Below, one piece after another: positions 43,127 through 51,118 of a DNA stretch of 64,000 bases. Origin of the DNA: an uncultured bacterium (GTDB lineage Bacteria; Cyanobacteriota; Vampirovibrionia; Gastranaerophilales; Gastranaerophilaceae); contig CAPQCU010000008.1 in the NCBI GenBank assembly GCA_948684385.1, positions 1 to 64,000 of the forward strand, read 5' to 3'. Numbering within the stretch: position 1 is the stretch's first letter; each line of letters starts with the position of its first letter. The notes under the pieces were generated by a model, which saw nothing but the letters and a program-made list of their open reading frames with translations, was not told the DNA's origin and ran no database searches. The position numbers and the translations under genes were made by a program.

Positions 43127-44773
43127 ATGAGTAAGAAGATGATAGTAGGTGTGTCCGTAACTCCTGAAGTCGGCTTGGAAGTTGCCCAAATTGATTTCGC
43201 AAGCCAGACTGTCTTAAAATACGGTGTAAGACAGCTTGAATATGATTCAAGCACACGACAAATTGCAGATTTGGATTTATTCAAAGAAGCTTTGCAGGAT
43301 TTATTCTTTGAACTTCAAATTCCTAAGGGAGCTGAAGTTGCGTTGAATATTCCTACAGTTGTCTTTAAAATTAAAGATTATCCGGCTTCTCTGGATGAAA
43401 CTCAAATCTCCGGAGCAATTGAAGAAGATCTTGCTGACCATTTTATTTTTAAATCAGCAGAACCGGCAATCGCTGCAACAAGCTTACCAAATTCTTCAAT
43501 GCAGTTCTATAAAATAGCTTATACAGCAGCTCAGAAACCAATGCTTATTGAAGTAGCTATGATTATTAAGGATTTAGGCTACAAGCTTTATGCAATTGAT
43601 ACATCTGTAAACTCTGTATTGAATTCTTTGATGTATAAAGGCAGAGTAAATGTTGACCCTGATATGTCATGGGTATTGCTGATAGTTGATAATCTTTGCT
43701 GCAGAGTTATTCCGATGAACGGAAAATCTTATGTAGATTGTTTTGAAGAAAGAATTAGTATCGGTCAGGTTCTTGATGATGCAGAAAATTATTCAACAGT
43801 AATTAATGCGGTCAGCCCTATCCTTAAAAATCTGCCTTCAAAATACTTATGTGTAGTTTCTAAAACAAATATCATAAGCGCTGAAGCTTTAGCAAGTAAG
43901 TTGTCTTATACAGCTCCGATTATTCATCAGGAAGCAAACTGTTTTGCAAAAGAACCTTTCGTTGAACCGGGAGCAGGAGTCGATGATAACTTTGCTAATA
44001 TGATTTCTTTAGATGTTATCGGTGCTTCAATCTTGAGAGATTTTGAACCGTACTCTGATGCTCATCTTAATTTGTTTAACAAAGCTCTGGGTGATATTTA
44101 TTTGTCAGAACAGCCGCCTGAGCTGCAGCTTGGAAGCAGAACAATTGTTTTGAGTAATGCATTTTTAGTTAAGATGTTTATTCTATTTGCTTTGTTAATT
44201 CTTGCTCCTGCTGTATTTGTATTTTTAATGTATACCGGCAAAGTCGCAGCTGAACAGTCTAAGCTCCAGTCCTTAGAACTTAGTATTACCCAGAAGCAGC
44301 AATTTTTGAAAGATAATGAAAATGTATCTTCAGATTTGTTTGATGAAGGTGATGAAATTCGTATAGGTTTGGAACATAATAAGAATATTTATTCTTACTA
44401 CACGATAGTAGGTACTGAAATTCCTAAGAAGTTGTGGCTTACTCATTTGAAATTAGGTGATAAGACTACAATTGAAGGTCAGGCAGATAATCTTGAGAGT
44501 GTTTACTCTTTCTTTAGAAGTATTAAAGATTATGATCCGGATTCAAAAATCAAGCTTCAAAAACTTGGTCTTGCTTCAAAATCAAGTGTTCAGCTGTTGG
44601 AAGGTGAAGATGGTGAATTTGATACAGATTCAATTTTGACATCTTTGAATGCAGATTTCTATGAATTCAATATTTCTGATGATACTTCTGCAAATAATAA
44701 AGGACAAAATGACAATAACAATTCTAATAATTCAGGGCTGCCGGGATTAGAAATAATAAATGAAAATAATTAG
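43127..44773 (+). CDS. pilM: Type IV pilus alignment protein, PilM-PilN fusion
   Basis: 548 residues. The first 330 are an actin-like PilM-type fold (MIVGVSVTPEVGLEVAQIDF, EEDLADHFIFKSAEPA, and the later DDAENYSTVINAVSPILK); at about 348-370 comes one membrane helix (MFILFALLILAPAVFVFLMY), then a coiled coil and a periplasmic ferredoxin-like PilN domain (LTHLKLGDKTTIEGQADNLE). In most species PilM and PilN are separate, with PilM bound to the N-terminal tail of PilN, so the fusion keeps the pair stoichiometric. The tail is Asn-rich. Followed 13 bases on by pilO. Confidence 0.75.
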   Translation: MSKKMIVGVSVTPEVGLEVAQIDFASQTVLKYGVRQLEYDSSTRQIADLDLFKEALQDLFFELQIPKGAEVALNIPTVVFKIKDYPASLDETQISGAIEEDLADHFIFKSAEPAIAATSLPNSSMQFYKIAYTAAQKPMLIEVAMIIKDLGYKLYAIDTSVNSVLNSLMYKGRVNVDPDMSWVLLIVDNLCCRVIPMNGKSYVDCFEERISIGQVLDDAENYSTVINAVSPILKNLPSKYLCVVSKTNIISAEALASKLSYTAPIIHQEANCFAKEPFVEPGAGVDDNFANMISLDVIGASILRDFEPYSDAHLNLFNKALGDIYLSEQPPELQLGSRTIVLSNAFLVKMFILFALLILAPAVFVFLMYTGKVAAEQSKLQSLELSITQKQQFLKDNENVSSDLFDEGDEIRIGLEHNKNIYSYYTIVGTEIPKKLWLTHLKLGDKTTIEGQADNLESVYSFFRSIKDYDPDSKIKLQKLGLASKSSVQLLEGEDGEFDTDSILTSLNADFYEFNISDDTSANNKGQNDNNNSNNSGLPGLEIINENN

Positions 44774-44786
44774 AAGGTAATTTGAG

Positions 44787-45434
44787 ATGGATAAAAATAA
44801 AAGATATTATGGTGTAATTCTTTTCTGTGTAATAGTCATCGGGCTTATTGTCGGAGCTTATATGATGATTGCACCGCAAGCTCAGCAATTGAAATCTTTA
44901 GAATCTCAGGTTGCTGCAAAGCAGACTGAAGAAGCTGAATTGCAAAAGAAAATTGAAGTTGTTCAAGGAAAAATAAAGAAAATTAAAGACTCAATCGGCT
45001 CTTCTCAGAAAAAGATATATTCTCCGGTAGAATCTGATTTAGGCAACGAAACTTTATTCTTTACTTTGTACAATGATGTAATTGAAATGCTTCATGCAAA
45101 CTCAGTAAAAATAAGAGCAATTGATTACGCTTATAATCCGAATGCAGATAATTTTGTCAGATTTGGAAAAGATGTATATTTTGTATGTGATGTAAACATG
45201 GAACTTGTATCAAATTATGTAAATCTTGGCAAATTGATACAAGACATTTATCAGTATCCTTACTACATTCGTATAAATGAGCTTGAAGTTAAGCCTTATC
45301 AGAAAGACAAAAAGATTTTGATTACTAATTTAAGCTTGAGATTGTATGCTCATACAGCTCCTGAGGAAGCAATGTTTGGTTCATCATCAGAAGCTCCTGC
45401 TTTGAATGGAGCAAATACATCACTTCCACAGTAG
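44787..45434 (+). CDS. pilO: Type IV pilus alignment protein PilO-like
   Basis: 215 residues with one N-terminal membrane helix (about 8-28), a coiled coil (LESQVAAKQTEEAELQKKIE) and a PilO-type periplasmic domain with DVNMELVSNYVNLGKLIQDI and YYIRINELEVKPY. It would form the inner membrane alignment complex with the PilM-PilN protein. pilP and pilQ are not next; tRNA-Gly and an integrated element follow. No pilin or motor is encoded in the window. Confidence 0.75.
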   Translation: MDKNKRYYGVILFCVIVIGLIVGAYMMIAPQAQQLKSLESQVAAKQTEEAELQKKIEVVQGKIKKIKDSIGSSQKKIYSPVESDLGNETLFFTLYNDVIEMLHANSVKIRAIDYAYNPNADNFVRFGKDVYFVCDVNMELVSNYVNLGKLIQDIYQYPYYIRINELEVKPYQKDKKILITNLSLRLYAHTAPEEAMFGSSSEAPALNGANTSLPQ

Positions 45435-45437
45435 TAC

Positions 45438-45466
45438 TTGAAAATTAAATATGTTTAGTATAGAAT
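45438..45466 (+). promoter_or_regulatory. Promoter of tRNA-Gly
   Basis: TTGAAA at 45438-45443 and TAGAAT at 45461-45466 are separated by exactly 17 bases, giving a start near 45473, about 34 bases before the tRNA. Confidence 0.75.
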
Positions 45467-45506
45467 TTAGTTACGCGCTAATCGCGCAGCAACCCTGAGG
45501 GGTTGT

Positions 45507-45582
45507 GCGGAAGTAGCTCAGTTGGTAGAGTATCTGCCTTCCAAGCAGACTGTCGCGAGTTCGAGTCTCGTCTTCCGCTCCA
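45507..45582 (+). tRNA. tRNA-Gly (anticodon TCC), integration site of the island
   Basis: Acceptor GCGGAAG pairs with CTTCCGC, loop CTTCCAA gives anticodon TCC, T-arm GAGTTCGAGTCTC; CCA is encoded (45580-45582). The last 24 tRNA bases plus one more base are repeated at 55153-55177, marking the tRNA 3' end as the attachment site of the element to the right. The tRNA stays complete after integration. Confidence 0.96.
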
Positions 45583-45583
45583 T
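45559..45583 (+). repeat. attL, 25-bp direct repeat in the tRNA-Gly 3' end
   Basis: Twenty-five bases from GTTCGAGTCTCG to CCGCTCCAT identical to 55153-55177. A 9.6-kb block with foreign-looking genes lies between, so this is the left attachment core of a tRNA-targeting integrase. Confidence 0.92.
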
Positions 45584-45587
45584 TTTA

Positions 45588-45613
45588 AAAGAGCCTTAAA
45601 AGGCTCTTTTTTA
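45588..45613 (+). terminator. Terminator after tRNA-Gly
   Basis: AAAAGAGCC pairs with GGCTCTTTT around TTAAAA-type loop, followed by T. The element brings its own terminator for the tRNA; another hairpin, AAAAGAGTCAC...GTGGCTCTTTT, follows the right att repeat at about 55181-55205. Confidence 0.85.
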
Positions 45614-45652
45614 GTGCATTTTAACCCTGTCCCCTAACTGCAAAAATGAGCC

Positions 45653-45683
45653 AAAAGGGTCCAAAAAGGGACCGAAAAGGGAC
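45653..45683. repeat. Left arm-type repeats (AAAAGGGAC, three copies)
   Basis: AAAAGGGTCC, AAAAAGGGACC and GAAAAGGGAC follow one another directly, about 10-11 bases apart. The same motif, twice, is at the other end of the element (55016-55034). Likely binding sites of an integrase arm domain or accessory protein. Confidence 0.65.
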
Positions 45684-45838
45684 TGCTGCAAAAATTTGTT
45701 GATTTTAGAGGATTTCAGCAATTAAGCAAAATTCAATATTACACAATGGTTTTTGCGGTAAATGCGGTTAATCTGAAGCATTACATAGGTTTCAGATATA
45801 CCCCTGCGCTAATTGTGGTAAATGCTTTAATTATAAAC

Positions 45839-45873
45839 AGAAAGCGTGAATTATGTTTGTAATTCACGCTTTC
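45839..45873. terminator. Terminator-like hairpin after the 45882 gene
   Basis: AGAAAGCGTGAATTA pairs with TAATTCACGCTTTCT (15 bp, short loop). It lies just beyond the stop of the minus-strand gene at 45882. No long T-run follows on that strand. The gap 45614-45838 otherwise holds the arm repeats and GGTAAATGC repeated twice. Confidence 0.65.
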
Positions 45874-45881
45874 TCATACTC

Positions 45882-46619
45882 TTAAATTTCAATCTTAATA
45901 GGTTCTTTTGTTGGAATTAAATCCCAAATTTCGCCATCACAACCAATTTTATGTATAAAATCTTCATCAGCAGGACAAATATTGCCACAATGTAAACATA
46001 CGATATTATTGCCTTTATCCTCTTTTGATAAAATATGTTCTCGCTCTTGTTTCAATTGCTTTTTATATTCCCTGCGTTCTCGCTGTTCTTGCTTTTTAAT
46101 TAAGTTAGGTAATTCCGCATTTCTTTGATATATTGATTCCCAACCATATTTTTTTAAATGTGGAATTGAATAGACAGGAAACCAAGAAAAAGAGTGTTCA
46201 TCTAATGTGTTTAACCATTCTAGCTTAAAACCTGTATTACAATCAAAGCCATAATTATTTTCATAATCTTGCATAGCCTCATTAAGCTCTATAATAGAGA
46301 TTTTATCCTGATTATCAAATAAAAATTTTGCAAGTTCCAACTCTTGCTCTTTAGCATTGATTAAATCTGACCATTTATTAAAACCAACCAATAAGGCAAT
46401 AATATGTTGAGCATTGCCTAATTTGAAATCAGTTTCATCACAATAATAATCAGCAAAAATACTTCTTAAATTGCCGAAATCACCAAAGATTGCCTCGACA
46501 TCAAAATACTTAGGTTTATACCTAAAAAGTTTAAAATCTCCGTCCTGATAGACTTCTTGAGTCTTGTAATCTCTCAACAAGTTTTTAGCCTGAAGCTTGA
46601 AAAATTCAATGTAATTCAT
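45882..46619 (-). CDS. Conserved-looking unknown protein with C-terminal zinc finger
   Basis: 245 residues from ATG 46619 (AAAGGA seven bases ahead). The N-terminal part (FFKLQAKNLLRDYKTQ) and the central AQHIIALLVGFNKWSDLINA stretch followed by ELELAKFLFDNQ give a strong repeating pattern of a helical domain; the C terminus has CLHCGNICP, a CxxC zinc finger with CD and C further on, after a Lys/Glu-rich coiled coil. I do not know a function. As the leftmost cargo gene, read outward towards the tRNA, it is a typical accessory position. Confidence 0.65.
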   Translation of the reverse strand: MNYIEFFKLQAKNLLRDYKTQEVYQDGDFKLFRYKPKYFDVEAIFGDFGNLRSIFADYYCDETDFKLGNAQHIIALLVGFNKWSDLINAKEQELELAKFLFDNQDKISIIELNEAMQDYENNYGFDCNTGFKLEWLNTLDEHSFSWFPVYSIPHLKKYGWESIYQRNAELPNLIKKQEQRERREYKKQLKQEREHILSKEDKGNNIVCLHCGNICPADEDFIHKIGCDGEIWDLIPTKEPIKIEI

Positions 46620-46643
46620 AAATACATCCTTTCTACTGCCCAA

Positions 46644-46927
46644 GTTATTATCTATATAATATTTGCGTTAGTAATCTTGCATAGATAATAAACTCAGTAA
46701 AAAGTGTATTATCAATAATGTTGGATGATAAAATCTTTGTACTAACGAACAGGCTATCCAACTAGCACTTCTATAGTATAACAAACTGATGAGAATAATG
46801 CAAGATTATTCTTTTTTGTTAACCTGCACTCCTAAAATCCTCTCATACCAATCGAAACGATGAATTTGGGGGCGTGTTTTTTGAAAAAGATTTATTATCT
46901 TTTTTGTAAAGCAAAAAGGAGATAAAA
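46644..46927. other. Intergenic leader with terminator-like hairpin
   Basis: Divergent promoter space of the element. At 46792-46817 AGAATAAT pairs with ATTATTCT and six T follow, a + strand terminator with no gene ahead of it, so it may attenuate the transcript of the DnaB-like gene at 46928 or end a small RNA. TAGATAATAA and similar AT-rich direct sequences precede it. Confidence 0.5.
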
Positions 46928-47713
46928 ATGCACGAATACAAAAATTTGAAAAAAGGTCAGTTAATAACTTTAAATAGCAGAGAATCAATGCTTGATTTGC
47001 TATATCAATCCTGCGTAAACGGTTTAAATTGCCTGTGTCTTTTGAACTCGCTGACAAAAGAAGATTTAGTCCAAAAATTATTTTTAAAATATGCAGGTGT
47101 AAGCCTTGAAGATAATCTTACGGTAGAAGATTACAAATATCTTGTAGGAGCAATGCATGATATTTGCAGGTGGGGATTGTATATAGATAAATTTCAAACA
47201 CTAGCGAAGACAAACAATAAAATAAAAAAGCTAAAACCCGACTATGTATTTATAGAATTTGAAGAAAATAAAATTGTAAATAAGCATTGGATGACAATGG
47301 CAGAAAGAAGGCAGGTTGTTATTGTTTTGACATCTTACAATAATGAGACTTTTAATGATGACGGCACACATAAACTTACAAAACCTAGTCAAAAAGCAAA
47401 AGCAAAAATAATAATTGATTTTATTGACAGGAATGTGAAAGTTGACATTCTCTTGCCTAAACATAAGGCTCAAAACGAAAACAACAATACAGAAATACAG
47501 GGTATAAAAAAGCAGAAAAGCTATCGGATTTTAAATAAAAATTTCAAGGTAACAAGTGATTTCAAGTCGATAATTATTGATAACCAGACCTATGATATTC
47601 CTGATTACTTTAATGTTGATATGGTTAAAAATGAAGACGAAAAAACCTTGGAAATGATATTTTATCAAATATTTGCTGATGAAATAAATAGAGCATTGAA
47701 TAATAAACAATAG
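46928..47713 (+). CDS. DnaB-core-like protein lacking Walker A
   Basis: 261 residues. The stretch LTKEDLVQKLFLKYAGVSLEDN, then LTVEDYKYLVGAMHDI, LYIDKF and KPDYVFIEFEEN lines up with DnaB segments SKKQLVQRLLCSEAEVD, MQAKDWEKLAVAMSSY, IYIDDTAG and LIVIDYLQLI of the host helicase here. The part before it, where DnaB has its Walker A (GKT), is absent, so it should not hydrolyse ATP by itself. C-terminal half is charged and unassigned. Candidate for a helicase-interfering or loader-like protein of the element, but alignment is by eye and relationship is inferred. Confidence 0.5.
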   Translation: MHEYKNLKKGQLITLNSRESMLDLLYQSCVNGLNCLCLLNSLTKEDLVQKLFLKYAGVSLEDNLTVEDYKYLVGAMHDICRWGLYIDKFQTLAKTNNKIKKLKPDYVFIEFEENKIVNKHWMTMAERRQVVIVLTSYNNETFNDDGTHKLTKPSQKAKAKIIIDFIDRNVKVDILLPKHKAQNENNNTEIQGIKKQKSYRILNKNFKVTSDFKSIIIDNQTYDIPDYFNVDMVKNEDEKTLEMIFYQIFADEINRALNNKQ

Positions 47714-47831
47714 AATTTATAAAATTGAATACGGAAATAACTTTAATATTGTGAATACACTTTCAAATAATTGTTGATATTAGAAGGTTTTAGACTTATC
47801 AACATTGGTAAATATAGTAAATGCGATATTA

Positions 47832-48170
47832 CTATTCAATAGGAGTCAGTTCAAGTATGCTTTTAATAATGCCATAAATTAAATTCAACTGAACTTTATT
47901 TGCCTTAGCTAGTAAAGTATTCAACTCCTCAATAGTATCAGGATTAGGATTAAGCGAAGATGTAACAAAGAATTGGTAAAGTTCCACATTTAAAACTTCT
48001 GCAATCCTAATTAACTTAGTCATACTTACTAAATTTTTACCAGTTTCATAATGTGCTAGAGTAGAAGGTTCACATGGCACTTTTTCAGCTAATTGTAACT
48101 GTGTCATTCCTGCTAACTCTCTGAAATGTTTAATTCTTTTTCCTATTTGTATTGAAGTATCTGTTTTCAT
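47832..48170 (-). CDS. Xre-family helix-turn-helix protein (1)
   Basis: 112 residues with an N-terminal HTH: IGKRIKHFRELAGMTQLQLAEKV followed by EPSTLAHYETGKNLVSMTKLIRIAEVL, here split at the helix break. A C-terminal helical part would dimerise. It is transcribed leftwards, while other regulators of the element at 49148 and 49495 go right. Probable phage-type repressor of the element. A 13-bp inverted repeat (49036) and palindromes between the genes are possible operators. Confidence 0.88.
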   Translation of the reverse strand: MKTDTSIQIGKRIKHFRELAGMTQLQLAEKVPCEPSTLAHYETGKNLVSMTKLIRIAEVLNVELYQFFVTSSLNPNPDTIEELNTLLAKANKVQLNLIYGIIKSILELTPIE

Positions 48171-48269
48171 ACTTCAATTATCGTTATTAAAAGCAGATAA
48201 ATCACTGTTATATAGTACCACTATTTGGGTAATATTTATTTGGTGTATTAAAACTCTATTACTAGAGCA

Positions 48270-48301
48270 AGAGAGCTATACTATTAATAGCATAGCTCTC
48301 T
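48270..48301. terminator. Hairpin after the TRL-like genes
   Basis: AGAGAGCTAT pairs with ATAGCTCTCT (10 bp, 12-nt loop). It lies just past the stop of the minus-strand TRL-like gene at 48322. The T-rich tail is weak. Confidence 0.55.
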
Positions 48302-48321
48302 TTGGTATTCATTTTGTATTA

Positions 48322-48633
48322 TTATTCACCGTAAACGGTAACTTTAACACCTTTCCAAAAGATAAATACAGATTTTTCATGAATATCAATGTGACTAATT
48401 TTTTTAATACCGCCATTTTTAGCAGCAGTATCAATACTAGCGTCGCCAGTTTCCACCAAAAACAGAATATTATTAGTACTTGCAGTACCCTTTTTTAATG
48501 TAGATAAATCTTGAACTTTGCTACCTGTTGCAGTTACGGGATATGTTGCGTCGGTATAAAACAAACCAGTTGCGTGTGCTTGTGTTCCAGTCATCAAAAA
48601 TACTAGTCCTAAAGTAGCTAAAATCTTCTTCAT
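48322..48633 (-). CDS. TRL-like secreted small protein (copy 1)
   Basis: 103 residues. A signal peptide (MKKILATLGLVFLMTGTQAHA) and the TRL family core: GLFYTDATYPVTA, KKGTASTNNILFLVETGDASIDTAAKNGG with ISHIDIHEKSVF, and the final VTVYGE. TRL-like proteins (named after a tRNA-associated locus) are small exported proteins of unknown role. It is a tandem paralogue of the gene behind it, separated by 12 bases. No lipobox Cys. Confidence 0.8.
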   Translation of the reverse strand: MKKILATLGLVFLMTGTQAHATGLFYTDATYPVTATGSKVQDLSTLKKGTASTNNILFLVETGDASIDTAAKNGGIKKISHIDIHEKSVFIFWKGVKVTVYGE

Positions 48634-48645
48634 TCTTCTATTCTC

Positions 48646-49008
48646 CTATTCTCCATATACAATGGTCTTTGTTTGCTTAACATAAATCGGTATAAAACCC
48701 AAAGGGATATACACTTTGCTGATTTTTGTATCTACATAATGTATTGTAGTAATCCCACCATTCCTAGCAGCAGCCAATATGCCCCTATCTCCAGTTTCAA
48801 CCAGTCCTAGAATGTTGTTTGTTGTAGCTTCACCACATTTTAAGTTTACGTTTGCAGGCATGCTACCGTCTACATTCTTTGCTACGTCAACAGGAAAACT
48901 AGAGCCTGAATATATAGCTCCTTTGTCGAAATAGCCTGAAACATCAACAGCATGGGCTGATTGAATACTTATTATTGCTAATGTGAGCAATAATATTAAT
49001 TTCTTCAT
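48646..49008 (-). CDS. TRL-like secreted small protein (copy 2)
   Basis: 120 residues with a signal peptide (MKKLILLLTLAIISIQSAHA) and the same core: GAIYSGSSFPVDVA, CGEATTNNILGLVETGDRGILAAARNGG and IHYVDTKISKVYI, ending in TIVYGE. Both copies share TNNIL, LVETGD, AA.NGG and VYGE. One Cys is present in the mature part, absent in copy 1. Likely co-expressed with copy 1 as exported cargo of the element. Function unknown. Confidence 0.8.
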   Translation of the reverse strand: MKKLILLLTLAIISIQSAHAVDVSGYFDKGAIYSGSSFPVDVAKNVDGSMPANVNLKCGEATTNNILGLVETGDRGILAAARNGGITTIHYVDTKISKVYIPLGFIPIYVKQTKTIVYGE

Positions 49009-49035
49009 GCAAATTCTCCTTTCTTATTATAAAAA

Positions 49036-49069
49036 ATAAAATACTACCGCTTGTATGGTAGTATTTTAT
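49036..49069. promoter_or_regulatory. 13-bp inverted repeat, probable operator
   Basis: ATAAAATACTACC and GGTAGTATTTTAT enclose GCTTGTAT. It lies in the divergent gap between the TRL-like genes and the Xre gene at 49148, a typical repressor site. A terminator use is the alternative. Confidence 0.5.
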
Positions 49070-49147
49070 AATAAAAAGTATTATTTTACAAGTTTATAGT
49101 ATAGTAGCATACTTTATAACCTCAATAAAGTCGTTTAGTCTTTAGAT

Positions 49148-49480
49148 ATGAATTATCAAGAATTATTGTGCAATAATATTAAGGCTTTGAGAGTGTCTAA
49201 GAATATGACACAGGCTAAGTTTGCAGAAACGATTGGGTTATCCGTTGAAGCCATTAGGAATATTGAACATCAAAAATACACACCTTCTGCAAACACTATT
49301 GATATGATATGTAATAAGTTTAACTTGTCCCCTGTTGATTTATTAATTCCAGCAATTACGGATGACCAAAGTTCAGTAATAAGTGCTATTAACAGCAAAT
49401 TAAAAGATTGTGAACCAACAGAACTTAATAGCATTAACGCAATGGTTGATATTATACGCATGACATACAGACATAAATAA
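49148..49480 (+). CDS. Xre-family helix-turn-helix protein (2)
   Basis: 110 residues. The HTH is at the N terminus: IKALRVSKNMTQAKFAETIG with SVEAIRNIEHQKYTPSANTIDMICNKF. The C-terminal 45 residues are helical. One of two tandem regulator genes (14-base gap to the next). The clear A-box motif and divergence from copy 1 point to a lysis-lysogeny-like switch of the element. DNA target not identified. Confidence 0.85.
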   Translation: MNYQELLCNNIKALRVSKNMTQAKFAETIGLSVEAIRNIEHQKYTPSANTIDMICNKFNLSPVDLLIPAITDDQSSVISAINSKLKDCEPTELNSINAMVDIIRMTYRHK

Positions 49481-49494
49481 TAGTTTGTAAAGAT

Positions 49495-49833
49495 ATGACA
49501 CTAAAGAAAGATTTTGGAAAAAAGATTAAAGAGTTGAGAGAAGCCTTATTTTTGTCGCAGGAGTCTTTCGCTGAAAAAATAGGAATACACAGAAATACGC
49601 TTGCAAGGATTGAAAGCGGAGAAAATTTTGTATCTTATGAAACACTTGAAGCGATGAAAGAGGCTTTAGGGGTTGAGTATAAAGATTTATTTACTTTTGA
49701 CACTCCTGTACAAAAAGACACATTAAAAGCTTTTAAGCTGAAATTGGCAGAGCTAAACGAAAACGATGCCAAGTATTTTCTTACAAGCATTAATGCTTAT
49801 TTAAAAGCAAAAAAAGACAGCCAAAACGCTTAA
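49495..49833 (+). CDS. Xre-family helix-turn-helix protein (3)
   Basis: 112 residues. HTH with FGKKIKELREALFLSQESFAEKIG and HRNTLARIESGENFVSYETLEAMKEAL. The C-terminal part is charged and helical (LKLAELNENDAKYFLTSI). Similar in build to the gene before it, so the two may have arisen by duplication, though now distinct. Likely to act with the other two Xre-type proteins in control of the element. Confidence 0.85.
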   Translation: MTLKKDFGKKIKELREALFLSQESFAEKIGIHRNTLARIESGENFVSYETLEAMKEALGVEYKDLFTFDTPVQKDTLKAFKLKLAELNENDAKYFLTSINAYLKAKKDSQNA

Positions 49834-50008
49834 TTCTTCTGTAAAATAATGAAAATGAGAGTGGATTTTTTTGACACATTGTATAATTCAAATGTGGATT
49901 AAGGGGCTTTGCTGAACCTTAAATACTCCTCTTAAAGTCTATGTATAACAAGGGTTTTGGGTATATAAGGGGTATAATCCACAGTATTATAACAAAAAAA
50001 ATAAAAAA

Positions 50009-50461
50009 ATGTACCTAACATCAGAAGAATTAATTATATTACAGGGATTAAAAGAAAATTTAAGCTATGCAGAAATAAGCAGAAAGTTAAACGAACCGCT
50101 CCGCACCTGCGACAGTAGAATAAATTCCTTATATCAAAAATACGGAGTGGATAACAGGTGGGATTTGGTCAAAAGGGCAAACTTTAATAAGGTCGAAGTC
50201 GTAAGGATTGAAAATATTCCATACTGGCAGTATGAAGGAACACAGCTTGTACAAGAAATTCCTGTTTGCAAAAGAGATGTTGAACGGTTATTAAAATTAC
50301 TGGAACAGGAAGATGAACGAGAAAAATTTAACCTGGTGTCTTCATCAAATTACCTGTATAAGTTTTTATTCTTAGAAAAAACTAACAAAAAAGAATATAT
50401 TCAAAGAAATAAAATAATTAATAAAAAGGTTGATACTCCTGAAAACTTTATGGAACTGTAA
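50009..50461 (+). CDS. LuxR/GerE-type helix-turn-helix protein
   Basis: 150 residues. The start LTSEELIILQGLKENLSYAEI followed by ISRKLNEPLRTCDSRINSLYQKYGVDNRWDLV resembles a GerE/LuxR C-terminal HTH, here at the N terminus and without receiver or ligand domain. The remainder is charged. A strong AT-rich promoter region with inverted GTGGATT/AATCCAC sits upstream. Probably an activator or sigma-like regulator of the replication genes that follow. Confidence 0.65.
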   Translation: MYLTSEELIILQGLKENLSYAEISRKLNEPLRTCDSRINSLYQKYGVDNRWDLVKRANFNKVEVVRIENIPYWQYEGTQLVQEIPVCKRDVERLLKLLEQEDEREKFNLVSSSNYLYKFLFLEKTNKKEYIQRNKIINKKVDTPENFMEL

Positions 50462-50867
50462 TTGATATTGATAAAAAAATCTTTATCATAAAAGTGTGGA
50501 TTATGCCCACTGTATGTTTGAAATTCAAGTGTAGTAAGGACTCTAACTTGGTGCTGGCATGAAATCTTGTAGTCCATTGTGTTGTCTAAAAATCTTTACA
50601 TAAATTGTTACATGGAAATTATATTAATTTTTAAAATTGTTTTTTAAAACAACAAAATATGTCTAAAAAGCAGGTGCAGTCAGCCATTTGCAGGTTCGTG
50701 AGATTTTGCCTAATATTTTAAACAAATCAAACTTAAACCTGAATAGTTTGCCTTTTAAAAGCAAGAGGGGTATGTGTCTAAAACGCTTGTTATGATTGGA
50801 TTATAGGGATTGCAAAGTTTTTAAGGCGCGTTATAATATGAGTGGTAGACAAACACAGGAGTTGTAA
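50462..50867. other. 405-bp non-coding region with TGTCTAAAA iterons, possible origin
   Basis: Holds three copies of TGTCTAAAA in one direction (50583-50591, 50660-50668, 50775-50783), an AT-rich middle, and a promoter for the following genes. It lies directly ahead of an excisionase-like gene and a DUF3987 replication gene. Iterons plus AT-rich stretch next to a replication protein is the expected layout of an element origin. No larger ORF is present. Confidence 0.45.
50810..50837 (+). promoter_or_regulatory. Promoter of the excisionase-like / DUF3987 operon
   Basis: TTGCAA (50810-50815) and TATAAT (50832-50837) with 16 bases between, start near 50843, followed 25 bases later by the ATG at 50868. 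An iteron overlaps the upstream side (50775). Confidence 0.75.
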
Positions 50868-51098
50868 ATGAATAATATCAATAAAATTCCGACAGTCAGA
50901 CCTCTAAAAGGAGCAGCAGAACTAGCAGGAATTGCTAAATATGCGCTGAGACAATGGGTATTAAACGGAAAGGTCAGATATGTCAAGGCGGGAAATAAAA
51001 TTTTAGTAATAATGGATTCGCTTATAGAATTTCTAACTATAGGCGAAGTAACAAGAAAGGAGATAGAAAATGAGACAAAAATTAGAAAAGTACAATAA
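50868..51098 (+). CDS. Excisionase / MerR-like HTH protein (HTH_17)
   Basis: 76 residues. LKGAAELAGIAKYALRQWVLNG and KVRYVKAGNKILVIMDSLIEFL fit the winged HTH of excisionases (helix, Trp-containing recognition helix, wing with VKAGNK and DSLIEFL). In integrative elements such a protein bends attachment DNA and steers excision. No integrase is next to it; the 22-residue ORF overlapping its end is unlikely real. It leads the replication gene operon, 20 bases ahead. Confidence 0.8.
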   Translation: MNNINKIPTVRPLKGAAELAGIAKYALRQWVLNGKVRYVKAGNKILVIMDSLIEFLTIGEVTRKEIENETKIRKVQ

Positions 51099-51118
51099 AA
51101 GAAAGGACGGTACAATAT

